A stretch of DNA of 64,000 nucleotides from Mesorhizobium sp. AR07 (GTDB lineage Bacteria; Pseudomonadota; Alphaproteobacteria; Rhizobiales; Rhizobiaceae), in NCBI RefSeq assembly GCF_024746815.1, contig NZ_CP080525.1:5512501-5576500 (forward strand), given 5' to 3'. The notes under the pieces are model-generated. The model saw nothing but the letters and a program-made list of their open reading frames with translations, searched no databases and was not told the DNA's origin. Every line of letters starts with the position of its first letter. Position 1 is the stretch's first letter. Positions 7,997 through 16,179 of this stretch are shown here, piece by piece. The position numbers and the translations under genes were made by a program.

Positions 7997-8828
7997 GCGA
8001 CGCAACGCCAGCCCCCCAGTAGCTATCCGGCTTCGCCACGCGACGAAGCGCTTTGCGGGTCTTGGCAAGAAGGAAGTCTTCATCGCGTTGGATGATTTGA
8101 CCCTTGATATCGCACGCGGTTCCTACGTTGCGCTGATCGGCTCGAACGGCGCTGGAAAGTCCACCCTGCTTTCAATCCTCATGGGGACATTGCTCCTTGA
8201 TGAGGGATCCCTGCACATTGACGACGAGGACATGAGCGAGAAGCCCTCGTGGCAGAGGGCTTCCAAGATCGCTCTCGTTCGCCAGAATCCCGAGCACAAC
8301 GTGCTGTCGTCTCTCAGTATCGAGGAGAATTTCGCGTTAGCGACGATGGGAAGGGAGCGTGCTTTCCGTCTTCGCCGCTATGATCGCGACGCGGTGCGGT
8401 TGGCGGCGAGAAGCGCGCTTCAGCGATTTGGCATGGGGCTGGAAGATCGGCTCGGTGAATCGACAGGCACTCTGTCCGGAGGACAGCGCCAGGCAGTGGC
8501 GATGGCGATGGCGGCGGTCCGCAATCCGCGCGTTCTGCTGCTGGATGAGCACGTGTCGGCGCTTGATCCTAAGCGCGCGAAGGTCGTTGCGGACGTAACC
8601 GAGGAGATCGTGCGCGCACAAGACATCACGACGGTCATGGTCACGCATGATCTTGGTCATGCGCTCAGCCACACTGATCGAGTGCTGATGATGCATCGCG
8701 GCAAGGTGGTGATGGATCTGTCGGGCGAGAAAAAAGCGGCGCTCGACCTGGCCGAGCTTGCCCGCCAATTCGAGAGACTGGTCGGGGAGGCGCTGCCTGA
8801 CCGCACGCTTCTCGCGGCGGCTTCCTGA
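7977..8828 (+). CDS. ABC transporter ATP-binding protein
   Basis: This 283-residue ABC ATPase has Walker A GSNGAGKST, Q-loop VRQNPEHN, signature LSGGQRQAVAM and Walker B LLLDEHVSALDP followed by the H-loop VTHD. It energises the permease encoded just upstream. The GTG at 7977 with GGAG ten bases before it is chosen over the ATG at 7953, which lies deeper inside the permease gene. The next gene, for the TetR-like regulator, overlaps or starts within a few bases of the stop. The family is the TrpZ-like partner of BPD_transp_2 permeases. Confidence 0.88.
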   Translation: MSPPFSERRNASPPVAIRLRHATKRFAGLGKKEVFIALDDLTLDIARGSYVALIGSNGAGKSTLLSILMGTLLLDEGSLHIDDEDMSEKPSWQRASKIALVRQNPEHNVLSSLSIEENFALATMGRERAFRLRRYDRDAVRLAARSALQRFGMGLEDRLGESTGTLSGGQRQAVAMAMAAVRNPRVLLLDEHVSALDPKRAKVVADVTEEIVRAQDITTVMVTHDLGHALSHTDRVLMMHRGKVVMDLSGEKKAALDLAELARQFERLVGEALPDRTLLAAAS

Positions 8829-8839
8829 TGGGGGACGAG

Positions 8840-9649
8840 ATGACGGATCAGAACGCGCCAAACGCCTCGCCGGCTGGAACCCCGTCAGGCCGGGGCCAGG
8901 CAGGCTCCGCCGGAGCGCATCTGGCATTGGGTGATCGCTACGTCGCCGCCCTGAATGCGCAAATCAAGGGCGCGGGTGGCGAAGGCAAGAGCGCGCGGAC
9001 ACGAGCAAAACTGAAGCGGGCGGCATTCGATTGCTTGACGGAAAGCGACCTTGCCAGCCTCACAATCAACTCGATCACCGGCAAGGCAAAGGTCGCCGCA
9101 GGGACGTTCTACCTGCATTTCGACAGCATACGTGACCTGGTGCTTGACGTCTTTTCGGAGTTCGCCGCGGTCGACATTGCGCCGGCAATTCCCGAAGGCG
9201 ACGAATTTGTCGACCTCTTCTCCCAGATGAAGGCGACATTCATCGAAATCGTTGGAGCGTTCCGCCGCCGGCGGATGTTCTTTCGATCATTGTTCCAGAT
9301 GAAGCGACAGGACGCGGAAGCCAACGCGGTCTGGCTGAGGCTGACAGCGCAGTGGGCGGAAATACTTTCGGCCATCGCCAGGGATCATGCGAAGCAGCCT
9401 GTTCCCGCAGCGTTCGACCGGTTTATTGGGCACGCAACGAGTGCGTTCGCCGACGAGATCATGACCCGCATCTATGTCGACGAGATTTTTGGCGCGGCGT
9501 TCCCCGACGATCCGCGCAATGACGAGCACGTGGCGGAACTCCTGGCCTTCACGCGCCATCGGATGCTGTTCGGCTCTGATCCCGACCCGAAGCTGCTGAC
9601 GGCGAACTCCCCCCTCAATGGTTTCTCTTACCCTGCCAAGCGGTCCTGA
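8840..9649 (+). CDS. TetR-like transcriptional regulator
   Basis: The 269-residue protein has a TetR_N helix-turn-helix near residues 55-100 (KLKRAAFDCLTE, LTINSITGKAKVAAGTFYLHFDS) after an unusually long polar N-terminal extension of about 50 residues. The C-terminal ligand-binding half is helical and not recognisable by family. The ATG at 8840, with GGGGGA upstream, is preferred to the ATG at 8828 that overlaps the ATPase stop. Co-transcription with the importer and the 30-bp palindrome at 5991-6020 suggest autoregulated repression of the whole catabolic operon, relieved by the imported compound or its CoA derivative. This link is inferred. Confidence 0.8.
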   Translation: MTDQNAPNASPAGTPSGRGQAGSAGAHLALGDRYVAALNAQIKGAGGEGKSARTRAKLKRAAFDCLTESDLASLTINSITGKAKVAAGTFYLHFDSIRDLVLDVFSEFAAVDIAPAIPEGDEFVDLFSQMKATFIEIVGAFRRRRMFFRSLFQMKRQDAEANAVWLRLTAQWAEILSAIARDHAKQPVPAAFDRFIGHATSAFADEIMTRIYVDEIFGAAFPDDPRNDEHVAELLAFTRHRMLFGSDPDPKLLTANSPLNGFSYPAKRS

Positions 9650-9687
9650 AAAGACCCGCCCCCGCAGGCAACAGTGCGAGGATACTC

Positions 9688-11052
9688 ATGACACTGCGCT
9701 ATCAGCATTTCATCACGCCCGAAGGCACGAAGGAATTTCCCAAGGTCGTCCGCGGTGAAGGCGTTTATATCTGGGACAGCACCGGTCGCCGTCTGCTGGA
9801 TGGATCGTCCGGTGCCATTTCAGTCAATGTCGGGCATGCCCATCCCAGGGTCCTGGAAGCTATGCGTGACCAGATGGGGCGCATCATCTACGCGCACAGC
9901 ATGAGATGGGACAACGACCCCAACGAGCGGCTGGCCGCCAGGCTCGAGCGCTTGAGCAACTGGAACTATGGCGCCGCCTTCTTTGTCTCCGGCGGTTCGG
10001 AGGCCAATGAGGCGGCGATCAAATTCGCCCGTCAGGTGGCGGTGGCGCGGGGTCAAGCTTCACGATTCAAAATCATCAGCCGCATCCCTTCCTATCATGG
10101 TGCGACAACGGCGCTTCTGGGCATCACCGGCGACCCCGACTATGCGGCAGCCTACAGGCCGATGTTTGTCGACATGCCAAAGATTGACGCGCCGCTGATG
10201 TATCGGCGCCCGGCCGGCGTGAGTGAACAGGATATCGTCGACCGCTGTGTGCGGCAGCTGGAAGAAACGATCCTCAGGGAAGGCCCCGAAACCATCCTCG
10301 CCTTCATGATCGAACCGGTCGGCGGCGTATCGACCGGAGCCCTGGTTTCCCCGGACAGCTATTCCACCCGCATCCGCGAGATTTGCGACCGTTATGGCGT
10401 CATGCTGATCTACGACGAGATCATGAGCGGCGCTGGCAGGACGGGCAAGTTTCTCGCCGGCCATCATTGGCCGGATTGCCGGCCCGATATCGTCACGCTC
10501 GCAAAAGGTGTCAGCGGCTCCTATGCGCCACTTGGTGTAGTCTTGGCGTCAGCCGATATGGTCCACGACGTCCGCCTTTCGGGCGGCTTCAAGCACGGCC
10601 ATACCTACTCAGCCAATCCCGTCAGTTGCGCTGCATCCGACATGGTTCTGAGGGTTGTCGAGGAAGACGGTCTGATGGAGCGGGCGCAGGCCCTGGGTAG
10701 GCTCATCCGGGCACGTTTGGAGGACATCAAAGGCAAGACCGGCATCATCGGCGACATCCGTGGGCTTGGACTGCACATGGCCGTCGAGATCGTCGCGGAC
10801 CAGGTCACCAAGGAACCGTTCCCGGCAGAGATGCGGGCGAGCGAGCGGATAGGAATGATCTGCCGCGACCATGGACTGCTGCTGTTCTCCCGGCGCACCG
10901 CCGGCGGTTCGTTTGGAGAATGGCTGATGGTCTGTCCTCCTCTGACTATCAACGAAGCTGAAATCGAGGAACTGATGGAGTCGTTCACGGCCGGCATTCG
11001 CGCTTTCGAGACGGAGATTTCGGCGGAGCCGGAACTGCGCGCGAGCGCCTGA
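9688..11052 (+). CDS. Class III PLP-dependent aminotransferase
   Basis: This 454-residue fold-type I aminotransferase belongs to class III (omega-amino acid:pyruvate, beta-alanine or GABA type). Visible landmarks are FFVSGGSEANEAAIKFAR (cofactor phosphate region), IYDEIMSGAGRTGKF with the Asp that contacts the pyridine N, and the Schiff-base lysine K273 in VTLAKGVSGSYAPLG. It removes the amino group from an amine or omega-amino acid to give an aldehyde or oxo-acid. In this operon it is the likely first catabolic step after uptake. It sits 38 bases behind the regulator gene. The exact substrate cannot be read from the sequence. Confidence 0.85.
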   Translation: MTLRYQHFITPEGTKEFPKVVRGEGVYIWDSTGRRLLDGSSGAISVNVGHAHPRVLEAMRDQMGRIIYAHSMRWDNDPNERLAARLERLSNWNYGAAFFVSGGSEANEAAIKFARQVAVARGQASRFKIISRIPSYHGATTALLGITGDPDYAAAYRPMFVDMPKIDAPLMYRRPAGVSEQDIVDRCVRQLEETILREGPETILAFMIEPVGGVSTGALVSPDSYSTRIREICDRYGVMLIYDEIMSGAGRTGKFLAGHHWPDCRPDIVTLAKGVSGSYAPLGVVLASADMVHDVRLSGGFKHGHTYSANPVSCAASDMVLRVVEEDGLMERAQALGRLIRARLEDIKGKTGIIGDIRGLGLHMAVEIVADQVTKEPFPAEMRASERIGMICRDHGLLLFSRRTAGGSFGEWLMVCPPLTINEAEIEELMESFTAGIRAFETEISAEPELRASA

Positions 11053-11132
11053 GCGAAGTGGCGGCAGTGCTTGCCGCAATCAAAAGAACTGGCTGATTGG
11101 ACGGCACCCTTCGAGCGCCGAAAGGAACAGGT

Positions 11133-12302
11133 ATGGCCAAAGCGCAAATCGTCGGTTGGGCTCACACCAATTTCGGCAAATCCGCCGCCCCAGACACCGA
11201 AACGTTGATGGCGGAGGTCGTTGGTCCGGCGCTCGACCATGCCGGCGTCGGACCCGCCGACGTCGATGGCATCTTCGTTGGCGTCTACAACAACGGCTTT
11301 TCGCGTCAGGATTTTCAGGCCGCGCTGGTCGGCATGAGTCATCATGGACTTGCCGCAACCCCTGCGGTGCGCTTCGAAAACGCCTGTGCGACGGGTTCAG
11401 CTGCTCTTTTTGGTGCCCTCGATTTCGTCGAGGCCGGTCGCGGACGCATCGCTTTGGTGATCGGCGCCGAAAAGATGACTGCCCTGCCTTCCAGCGAGGT
11501 TGGCGATGTCCTGATGTCTGGCTGCTATCGCAAGGAAGAGGCGGACGTGGAAGGTGGTTTTGCGGGCGTATTCGGGCGCATCGCGCAGAACTATTTTCAG
11601 CGCCATGGCGACAGATCCGAGGAACTGGCGATGATCGCCGCGAAGAACCATCGCAATGGTATCGCCAATCCGGTTGCGCATATGCGCAAAGATCTGGGTT
11701 TTGACTTCTGCAACACGGTATCGGAGCGCAACCCCTATGTCGCCTCCCCTCTGCGGCGAACTGATTGTTCCCTGGTGTCAGATGGGGCTGTAGCCATCGT
11801 CATAGCGGACGAGGAGACAGCGGCCCACATGTCTCGTGCGATCGCATTTCGCAGCAGAAGCCATGCCAATGACGTCATGGCGCTAAGCCGGCGCGATCCG
11901 ATCGCCTTTGATGGTGCGAGGCGGGCTTGGGCAACGGCGCTCAACTCCTCGATGTTGATCATAGATGATCTCGATCTTGTCGAGACACACGACTGTTTCA
12001 CCATTGCCGAACTGATCGAATACGAGGCGATGGGCCTGGCGTTGCCCGGCCAAGGTTTTCGCATCGTGCGCGAAGGGGTCGCGGAACGTTCGGGCCGGCT
12101 GCCGGTGAATCCATCCGGCGGCCTAAAGGCGAGAGGCCATCCGCTCGGCGCGACCGGCGTCTCGATGCATGTGATGGCGGCACAACAACTCATGAACGAG
12201 GCCGGCGGAATGCAGGTTCGGAATGCGAGCCTTGCCGGTGTCTTCAACATGGGCGGCGCCGCCGTCACCAACTACGTTTCAATCCTGGAGCGATCACGAT
12301 GA
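11133..12302 (+). CDS. Thiolase-family protein (SCP2-thiolase-like)
   Basis: This 389-residue thiolase-fold protein carries the nucleophilic Cys85 in ENACATGSAA, a His in VETHDCFT, and the C-terminal GGLKARGHPLGATG block with the second catalytic His-Gly-x-Pro. The sequence is closer to the SCP-x/lipid-transfer thiolases than to PhaA/FadA. Those act on branched or steroid-like acyl-CoAs and often need a DUF35 OB-fold partner, which is absent here. The ATG at 11133 has AAAGGAAC upstream and begins the homology; a TTG at 11097 would add 12 atypical residues. The stop overlaps the ligase start by four bases. It probably cleaves a 3-oxoacyl-CoA made in this pathway. Confidence 0.82.
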   Translation: MAKAQIVGWAHTNFGKSAAPDTETLMAEVVGPALDHAGVGPADVDGIFVGVYNNGFSRQDFQAALVGMSHHGLAATPAVRFENACATGSAALFGALDFVEAGRGRIALVIGAEKMTALPSSEVGDVLMSGCYRKEEADVEGGFAGVFGRIAQNYFQRHGDRSEELAMIAAKNHRNGIANPVAHMRKDLGFDFCNTVSERNPYVASPLRRTDCSLVSDGAVAIVIADEETAAHMSRAIAFRSRSHANDVMALSRRDPIAFDGARRAWATALNSSMLIIDDLDLVETHDCFTIAELIEYEAMGLALPGQGFRIVREGVAERSGRLPVNPSGGLKARGHPLGATGVSMHVMAAQQLMNEAGGMQVRNASLAGVFNMGGAAVTNYVSILERSR

Positions 12303-13897
12303 ACGGGGCGACTGAGCGTTCAATCGAACCGGTGTCCAAGCGCGTGATGAACCTGTCGCGGTTCGTCACCCAGGCGGCTCGCCGATTTCCCGAAAGAATT
12401 GCATTTGTCTGGGGAGACAAGTGCTGGACATGGCGGGAGATTGATCGGCGGATCGATGCGATGTCATGCGCCCTTGCTGAAACTTACGGGGTTAAAAAAG
12501 GCGATCGCGTTCTCGTGCAGTCGCAAAACTGCAACCAGATGTTCGAGTCGATGTTCGCCTGCTTCCGCATCGGTGCGGTATGGGTTCCCACCAATTTCCG
12601 GCAAACACCGGAAGAAGTAGCTTACCAGGCAGAGGCAAGCGGCGCCGTGGGGATGATCTGCGGCAATATGTTTGCGCATCATCAGACCGCTTGTGCGGCC
12701 TCCTCCGCGCCTCTGCGCTTCTTCATATCCATCGGCGAAGCGACCTTCGGTGCGGACTACGACACGATCGTTTCTCAGCTCGACGGCAGGCAGGTCGAAA
12801 CGGCAGCAGTTGAACGAGACCACCCCTGCTGGTTCCTATTTACGTCAGGCACGACAGGCCGGCCAAAGGCGGCCGTGCTAACGCACGGCCAGATGGCGTT
12901 CGTCATCACCAACCATCTTTGCGATCTCATGCCGGGGACGACTGCTGACGACGCATCGCTCGTGGTAGCACCACTGTCTCACGGCGCAGGCGTTCACCAG
13001 CTGACACAGGTGGCGCGAGGCGCCAAGACAGTGCTGCTGGCGACAGATCGCTTCGACATCGAAGCGGCATGGGCTCTGGTCGAAAAGTGGGGCATCACCA
13101 ACATCTTCACCGTCCCGACAATCCTCAAACTGCTCGTCGAGCATCCATCTGTGGATCGGTATGACCACACATCGCTTCGCTATGTCATCTACGCCGGAGC
13201 CCCGATGTATCGCACGGACCAAGAGCAGGCCCTGACAAAGCTCGGGCCTGTTCTGGTCCAATATTTCGGGCTCGGCGAAGTGACGGGCAACATTACCGTC
13301 CTCCCGCCCAACCATCATCGACTGGGTGATGGCGCGGATGCGAGGATCGGCACTTGCGGCTTTGAGCGAACAGGGATGCAGGTTGCCATCAAGTCACCTG
13401 AGGGCGAAGAGCTCTCACTCGGCGAGACAGGAGAAATTTGCGTTATCGGGCCTGCCGTTTTTCCTGGATATTTCAACAATCCAGAAGCGAACCTGAAAGC
13501 GTTCAGAGACGGCTGGTTCTGCACGGGTGACATGGGTCACCTAGATTCGGAGGGCTTCCTCTATATAACTGGTCGGGCATCGGACATGTATATTTCCGGG
13601 GGATCTAACATCTATCCGCGAGAGATCGAGGAGAAAATCCTTGCACATCCCGGCATCAGCGAAGTGGCCGTGTTGGGGGTTCCCGATCCAATCTGGGGCG
13701 AAGTCGGGGTTGCTGTTTGTGTTGCAGCGCCTGGCACTGAGGTCGCAACATTGGACATAGATTCCTGGTTGATTGACAAGATCGCCCGCTACAAGCTGCC
13801 GAAGCGGTATCTGTTCTGGAGCGACCTGCCAAAATCCGGTTATGGGAAGGTGGCTAAGACGAAAATCAAAGAGGTTCTAGTCGGCCGAACGGATTGA
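12299..13897 (+). CDS. AMP-forming acyl-CoA synthetase/ligase
   Basis: This is a 532-residue member of the ANL superfamily. The phosphate-binding loop is FTSGTTGRPKA (around 180-190), the adenylate motif YFGLGEVTG (around 322-330), the hinge region GWFCTGDMGHLD precedes the C-terminal subdomain, and the catalytic Lys is in SGYGKVAK near residue 522. It activates a carboxylate with ATP and CoA. Coupled by an ATGA overlap to the thiolase gene, it probably loads the deaminated carbon skeleton onto CoA. It is the last gene of the cassette, and the right 70-bp repeat begins about 50 bases after its stop. Substrate class (short, medium or aryl) is not decidable. Confidence 0.87.
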   Translation: MNGATERSIEPVSKRVMNLSRFVTQAARRFPERIAFVWGDKCWTWREIDRRIDAMSCALAETYGVKKGDRVLVQSQNCNQMFESMFACFRIGAVWVPTNFRQTPEEVAYQAEASGAVGMICGNMFAHHQTACAASSAPLRFFISIGEATFGADYDTIVSQLDGRQVETAAVERDHPCWFLFTSGTTGRPKAAVLTHGQMAFVITNHLCDLMPGTTADDASLVVAPLSHGAGVHQLTQVARGAKTVLLATDRFDIEAAWALVEKWGITNIFTVPTILKLLVEHPSVDRYDHTSLRYVIYAGAPMYRTDQEQALTKLGPVLVQYFGLGEVTGNITVLPPNHHRLGDGADARIGTCGFERTGMQVAIKSPEGEELSLGETGEICVIGPAVFPGYFNNPEANLKAFRDGWFCTGDMGHLDSEGFLYITGRASDMYISGGSNIYPREIEEKILAHPGISEVAVLGVPDPIWGEVGVAVCVAAPGTEVATLDIDSWLIDKIARYKLPKRYLFWSDLPKSGYGKVAKTKIKEVLVGRTD

Positions 13898-13946
13898 CTC
13901 TCTGATGGCGCCGGATTCCGTCTGCGATACGTTCATTTGACTGCCC

Positions 13947-14016
13947 GTCACAACGTTACAAAACTCTGTCTAAGTCGTTGATTTTGTTGATCTCATCCAG
14001 AGTTCAATCCTCTCTC
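13947..14016 (+). repeat. Right copy of the 70-bp imperfect direct repeat
   Basis: This copy is collinear with 5846-5915 (about 51 of 70 identical, no gaps). It lies between the end of the catabolic operon and the xis-int pair. Its end, AGAGTTCAATCCTCTCTCTC, can fold like a tRNA T-stem and loop plus acceptor strand and resembles the 3' part of a serine tRNA, a common integrase target. I read it as an attachment-site remnant. The remaining non-coding bases to 14121 show no further structure. Confidence 0.6.
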
Positions 14017-14121
14017 TCAGCGCTACGCGTCGCGCGCTTTCTGCGGTTCAAGTTTTTTTTGAGGACTTCGGCTTCTCGGTGACGACAGCGCTATAACGTC
14101 AAGCAGAAGGAGCATTCTGCC

Positions 14122-14430
14122 ATGACGATGATCAACTGTGGGCTGATACACGCTTTGCCGTTCGAAGCCCGCCGCGGCTGTAGCCGAAGGGAAGCAGCAT
14201 CCTATGTAGGTGTCAGTCCGATCCATTTTGACAAGCTCGTCAGCAACGGCATCTTTCCAAGGCCGTTCGAACTTCTCGGTCGGAAGGTTTGGGATGTCCA
14301 GACACTCGATCGTGCCGTTGACGCGCTGTCGGGCATCGAGACGATTGCGGCACGTTCTCCGGTCAGCGACGAGGATCATCTTGACGGCGAACTGGCAGCG
14401 TTCGAGGCGAAGCATTATGGTCACGCTTGA
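14122..14430 (+). CDS. Excisionase-like HTH protein
   Basis: This 102-residue protein has an AlpA/MerR-type winged helix near its N-terminus: CSRREAASYVGVSPIHFDKLVSNGIFPRPFELLGRKVWDV, the pattern of helix, recognition helix and wing seen in phage excisionases. A GAAGGAG ribosome-binding site precedes the ATG. Its last 14 bases overlap the integrase start, so xis and int are coupled. Such proteins bend att-site DNA and steer the integrase to excision; some also act as transcription factors. The function is inferred from fold and context. Confidence 0.75.
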   Translation: MTMINCGLIHALPFEARRGCSRREAASYVGVSPIHFDKLVSNGIFPRPFELLGRKVWDVQTLDRAVDALSGIETIAARSPVSDEDHLDGELAAFEAKHYGHA

Positions 14431-15442
14431 ATTGAAGGGCCTACACCGGGTCACGGCCAAGAGTAGGGTCTATTGGTATGCTTGGCGCGGTGGTCCGCGC
14501 CTTGCCGGTGATCCAGGCGCACCGGACTTCCTAGCCTCCTACAACGAGGCGATTGCCAGCCGCGCGACCCCTGACAACAACCGCTTTCGATCGTTGGTCA
14601 CGCAATACAAGGCGAGCGCCGACTACAGAAAGCTTGCCGAGTCGACGCGACGTAACTGGGGTCCCTGGCTCGACCGGATCGCTGGCCATTTCGGGGAGCT
14701 GCGCATCGCCCAGTTCGATCGGCCGGACAAGATCAGGCCGGTCATTCGGCGGTGGCGAGCGGCATATGCCGAGACGCCCAGGTCAGCCGACTATGGCATG
14801 CAGGTGCTCTCGCGCCTGCTCTCATATGCAGTCGACCCGCTTGGCAAGATATCCTCGAACCCTTGCGAAGGAATCAAACAGCTTTACAGCGGCTCACGGT
14901 CGGAAATCATCTGGACAGACAGCGACATCGCGCATCTGAAGAAGACGTGCTCGGCCGAGATTTGCCACGCCGTCGACCTGGCTGCACATACCGGCCTTCG
15001 CGTCGGCGATCTCATCCGCTTGTCTTGGTCCCATATCGGCGAGGACGCCATAATCATCACGACTGGCAAAAGCAGACACCAGCGCGAGGCCATCATCCCG
15101 CTCTACCAGGAACTGCGCGACGTCCTCGGACAGATACCGAAGCGCTCACCGGTCATCCTGACCAACAGCAAGAAGCGCCCGTGGACTGTCAACGGTTTGG
15201 CTAGTTCATTCTCCGACGCCAAGAAGATCGCATGGCCGAAAGGCGATGACCTTCACTTCCACGATCTCAGGGGCACAGCTGCAACCAAGTTCTACATCGC
15301 CAGCCTGACCGAGCGTGAGATTGCGGAGTTGATGGCCTGGGACGAGGAGCATGTTGCACGCATTATCCGCCGCTACGTTGGCCGGCAGGCTGCAATCAAG
15401 GAGCGGATCCGGAAACTGAACGAGACGCGCCTGAAAAAGTAG
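14417..15442 (+). CDS. int: Tyrosine recombinase/integrase
   Basis: This 341-residue phage-type integrase has catalytic residues Arg195 (HTGLRVGD), Lys218 (TTGKSRHQ), His282 and Arg285 (HFHDLRGT), His312 and Tyr320 (IIRRYVG). The start is the ATG at 14417 within the excisionase gene; the frame is open far upstream, but that part only shadows the excisionase gene. An SAM-like core-binding domain covers residues 50-150. It would integrate and excise the surrounding element. Two candidate targets are visible: the 70-bp repeat about 400 bases upstream and the tRNA-Gly 3' end 1.9 kb downstream. It looks intact. Confidence 0.9.
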   Translation: MVTLELKGLHRVTAKSRVYWYAWRGGPRLAGDPGAPDFLASYNEAIASRATPDNNRFRSLVTQYKASADYRKLAESTRRNWGPWLDRIAGHFGELRIAQFDRPDKIRPVIRRWRAAYAETPRSADYGMQVLSRLLSYAVDPLGKISSNPCEGIKQLYSGSRSEIIWTDSDIAHLKKTCSAEICHAVDLAAHTGLRVGDLIRLSWSHIGEDAIIITTGKSRHQREAIIPLYQELRDVLGQIPKRSPVILTNSKKRPWTVNGLASSFSDAKKIAWPKGDDLHFHDLRGTAATKFYIASLTEREIAELMAWDEEHVARIIRRYVGRQAAIKERIRKLNETRLKK

Positions 15443-15468
15443 TCTGAAATCCAAATCGGGATTGACCA

Positions 15469-15510
15469 CGATAATTTTTTCTTCCACATCTGAGGTCCGA
15501 AAAATTATCG
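15469..15510 (+). promoter_or_regulatory. 11-bp inverted repeat before the XRE-ImmA operon
   Basis: CGATAATTTTT at 15469-15479 and AAAAATTATCG at 15500-15510 are perfect inverted repeats separated by 20 bases, ending 16 bases before the start codon of the next gene. The arms are much more AT-rich than the neighbourhood. The spacing suits two half-sites of a dimeric repressor; the XRE protein two genes downstream is the natural candidate. It could also be a terminator for int, but the loop is long and there is no U-tract. Confidence 0.6.
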
Positions 15511-15526
15511 CGCAGGATTCGCACAG

Positions 15527-16174
15527 ATGCTTGCAGCACGCATTTACTCCGAAGATTGGGAAATCGACGCTCGGCTCGCAGCCGACTTCGGCGTCACTCG
15601 CGACGACCTTATCGACGTCATTCGCAACACCTTGGCCGAGCGTTCCAGCTCGGTTGATGTAGACCCCGTGAATGCGCCTGGCCTGTTGGCATACATCGCC
15701 GGGACGCGGCATCTGCGGTGGTTGTTCACCTCGAAGGAGTTTCTGATCAACCGCGACCGCAACGTCGAGTCCGTCTTCAACCCGAACACCGGCATGAAGA
15801 TCGCCTACCAGAACGTTGACCTTGCCTGCGCCCAGCGTTCGCCGCGCGCGATTTCAGGCAAAAAGTCAGGGTCCGCGAAAATCATTGGCGACGCGCAGGG
15901 CTTGCTGTTTCCCGACAGCGACGCACTGCCGGAGGTAGTCGATCCGGCGCTGGTCAAGGGCCTTAAGAGCGCGATGTGGTATCTCTGCGCATCATTCGAA
16001 GGCGACGACGTTCGTGCAGAGCTGTCTTTGCCTGCGTCGGTCAAGGACGGTAATTTTTATGGTTTTCTGGAGCGGATTTTCATTATCCGCGGTGGCGACT
16101 GGGGCGGCTTCGATTCTCGCCGCAGTGACGATGATGGTCCGGTGAATGTCGAGCCTGTGATTTCCCGAAGGTAG
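15527..16174 (+). CDS. Hypothetical protein paired with XRE-ImmA gene
   Basis: This 215-residue soluble protein opens with MLAARIYSEDWEIDARLAADFGVTRDDLIDV. It is acidic, with no signal peptide, membrane segment or catalytic motif I can name. An AGGA lies upstream of the ATG, and the next gene starts 6 bases after the stop, so the two form an operon behind the inverted repeat at 15469-15510. Pairs of an unknown protein with an HTH-ImmA/IrrE protein often are toxin-antitoxin-like or phage-immunity modules. This protein could be the effector or the substrate of the protease. That is inference from arrangement only. Confidence 0.6.
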   Translation: MLAARIYSEDWEIDARLAADFGVTRDDLIDVIRNTLAERSSSVDVDPVNAPGLLAYIAGTRHLRWLFTSKEFLINRDRNVESVFNPNTGMKIAYQNVDLACAQRSPRAISGKKSGSAKIIGDAQGLLFPDSDALPEVVDPALVKGLKSAMWYLCASFEGDDVRAELSLPASVKDGNFYGFLERIFIIRGGDWGGFDSRRSDDDGPVNVEPVISRR

Positions 16175-16179
16175 TTGCA

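Noticed and set aside
14210..14416. N-terminal extension of the integrase
   Set aside because: This part is another frame of the excisionase gene; the integrase homology starts after the ATG at 14417.
15469..15510. Inverted repeat as terminator of int
   Set aside because: The 20-base loop, AT-only arms and absence of a T-tract after the right arm fit an operator better than a terminator.
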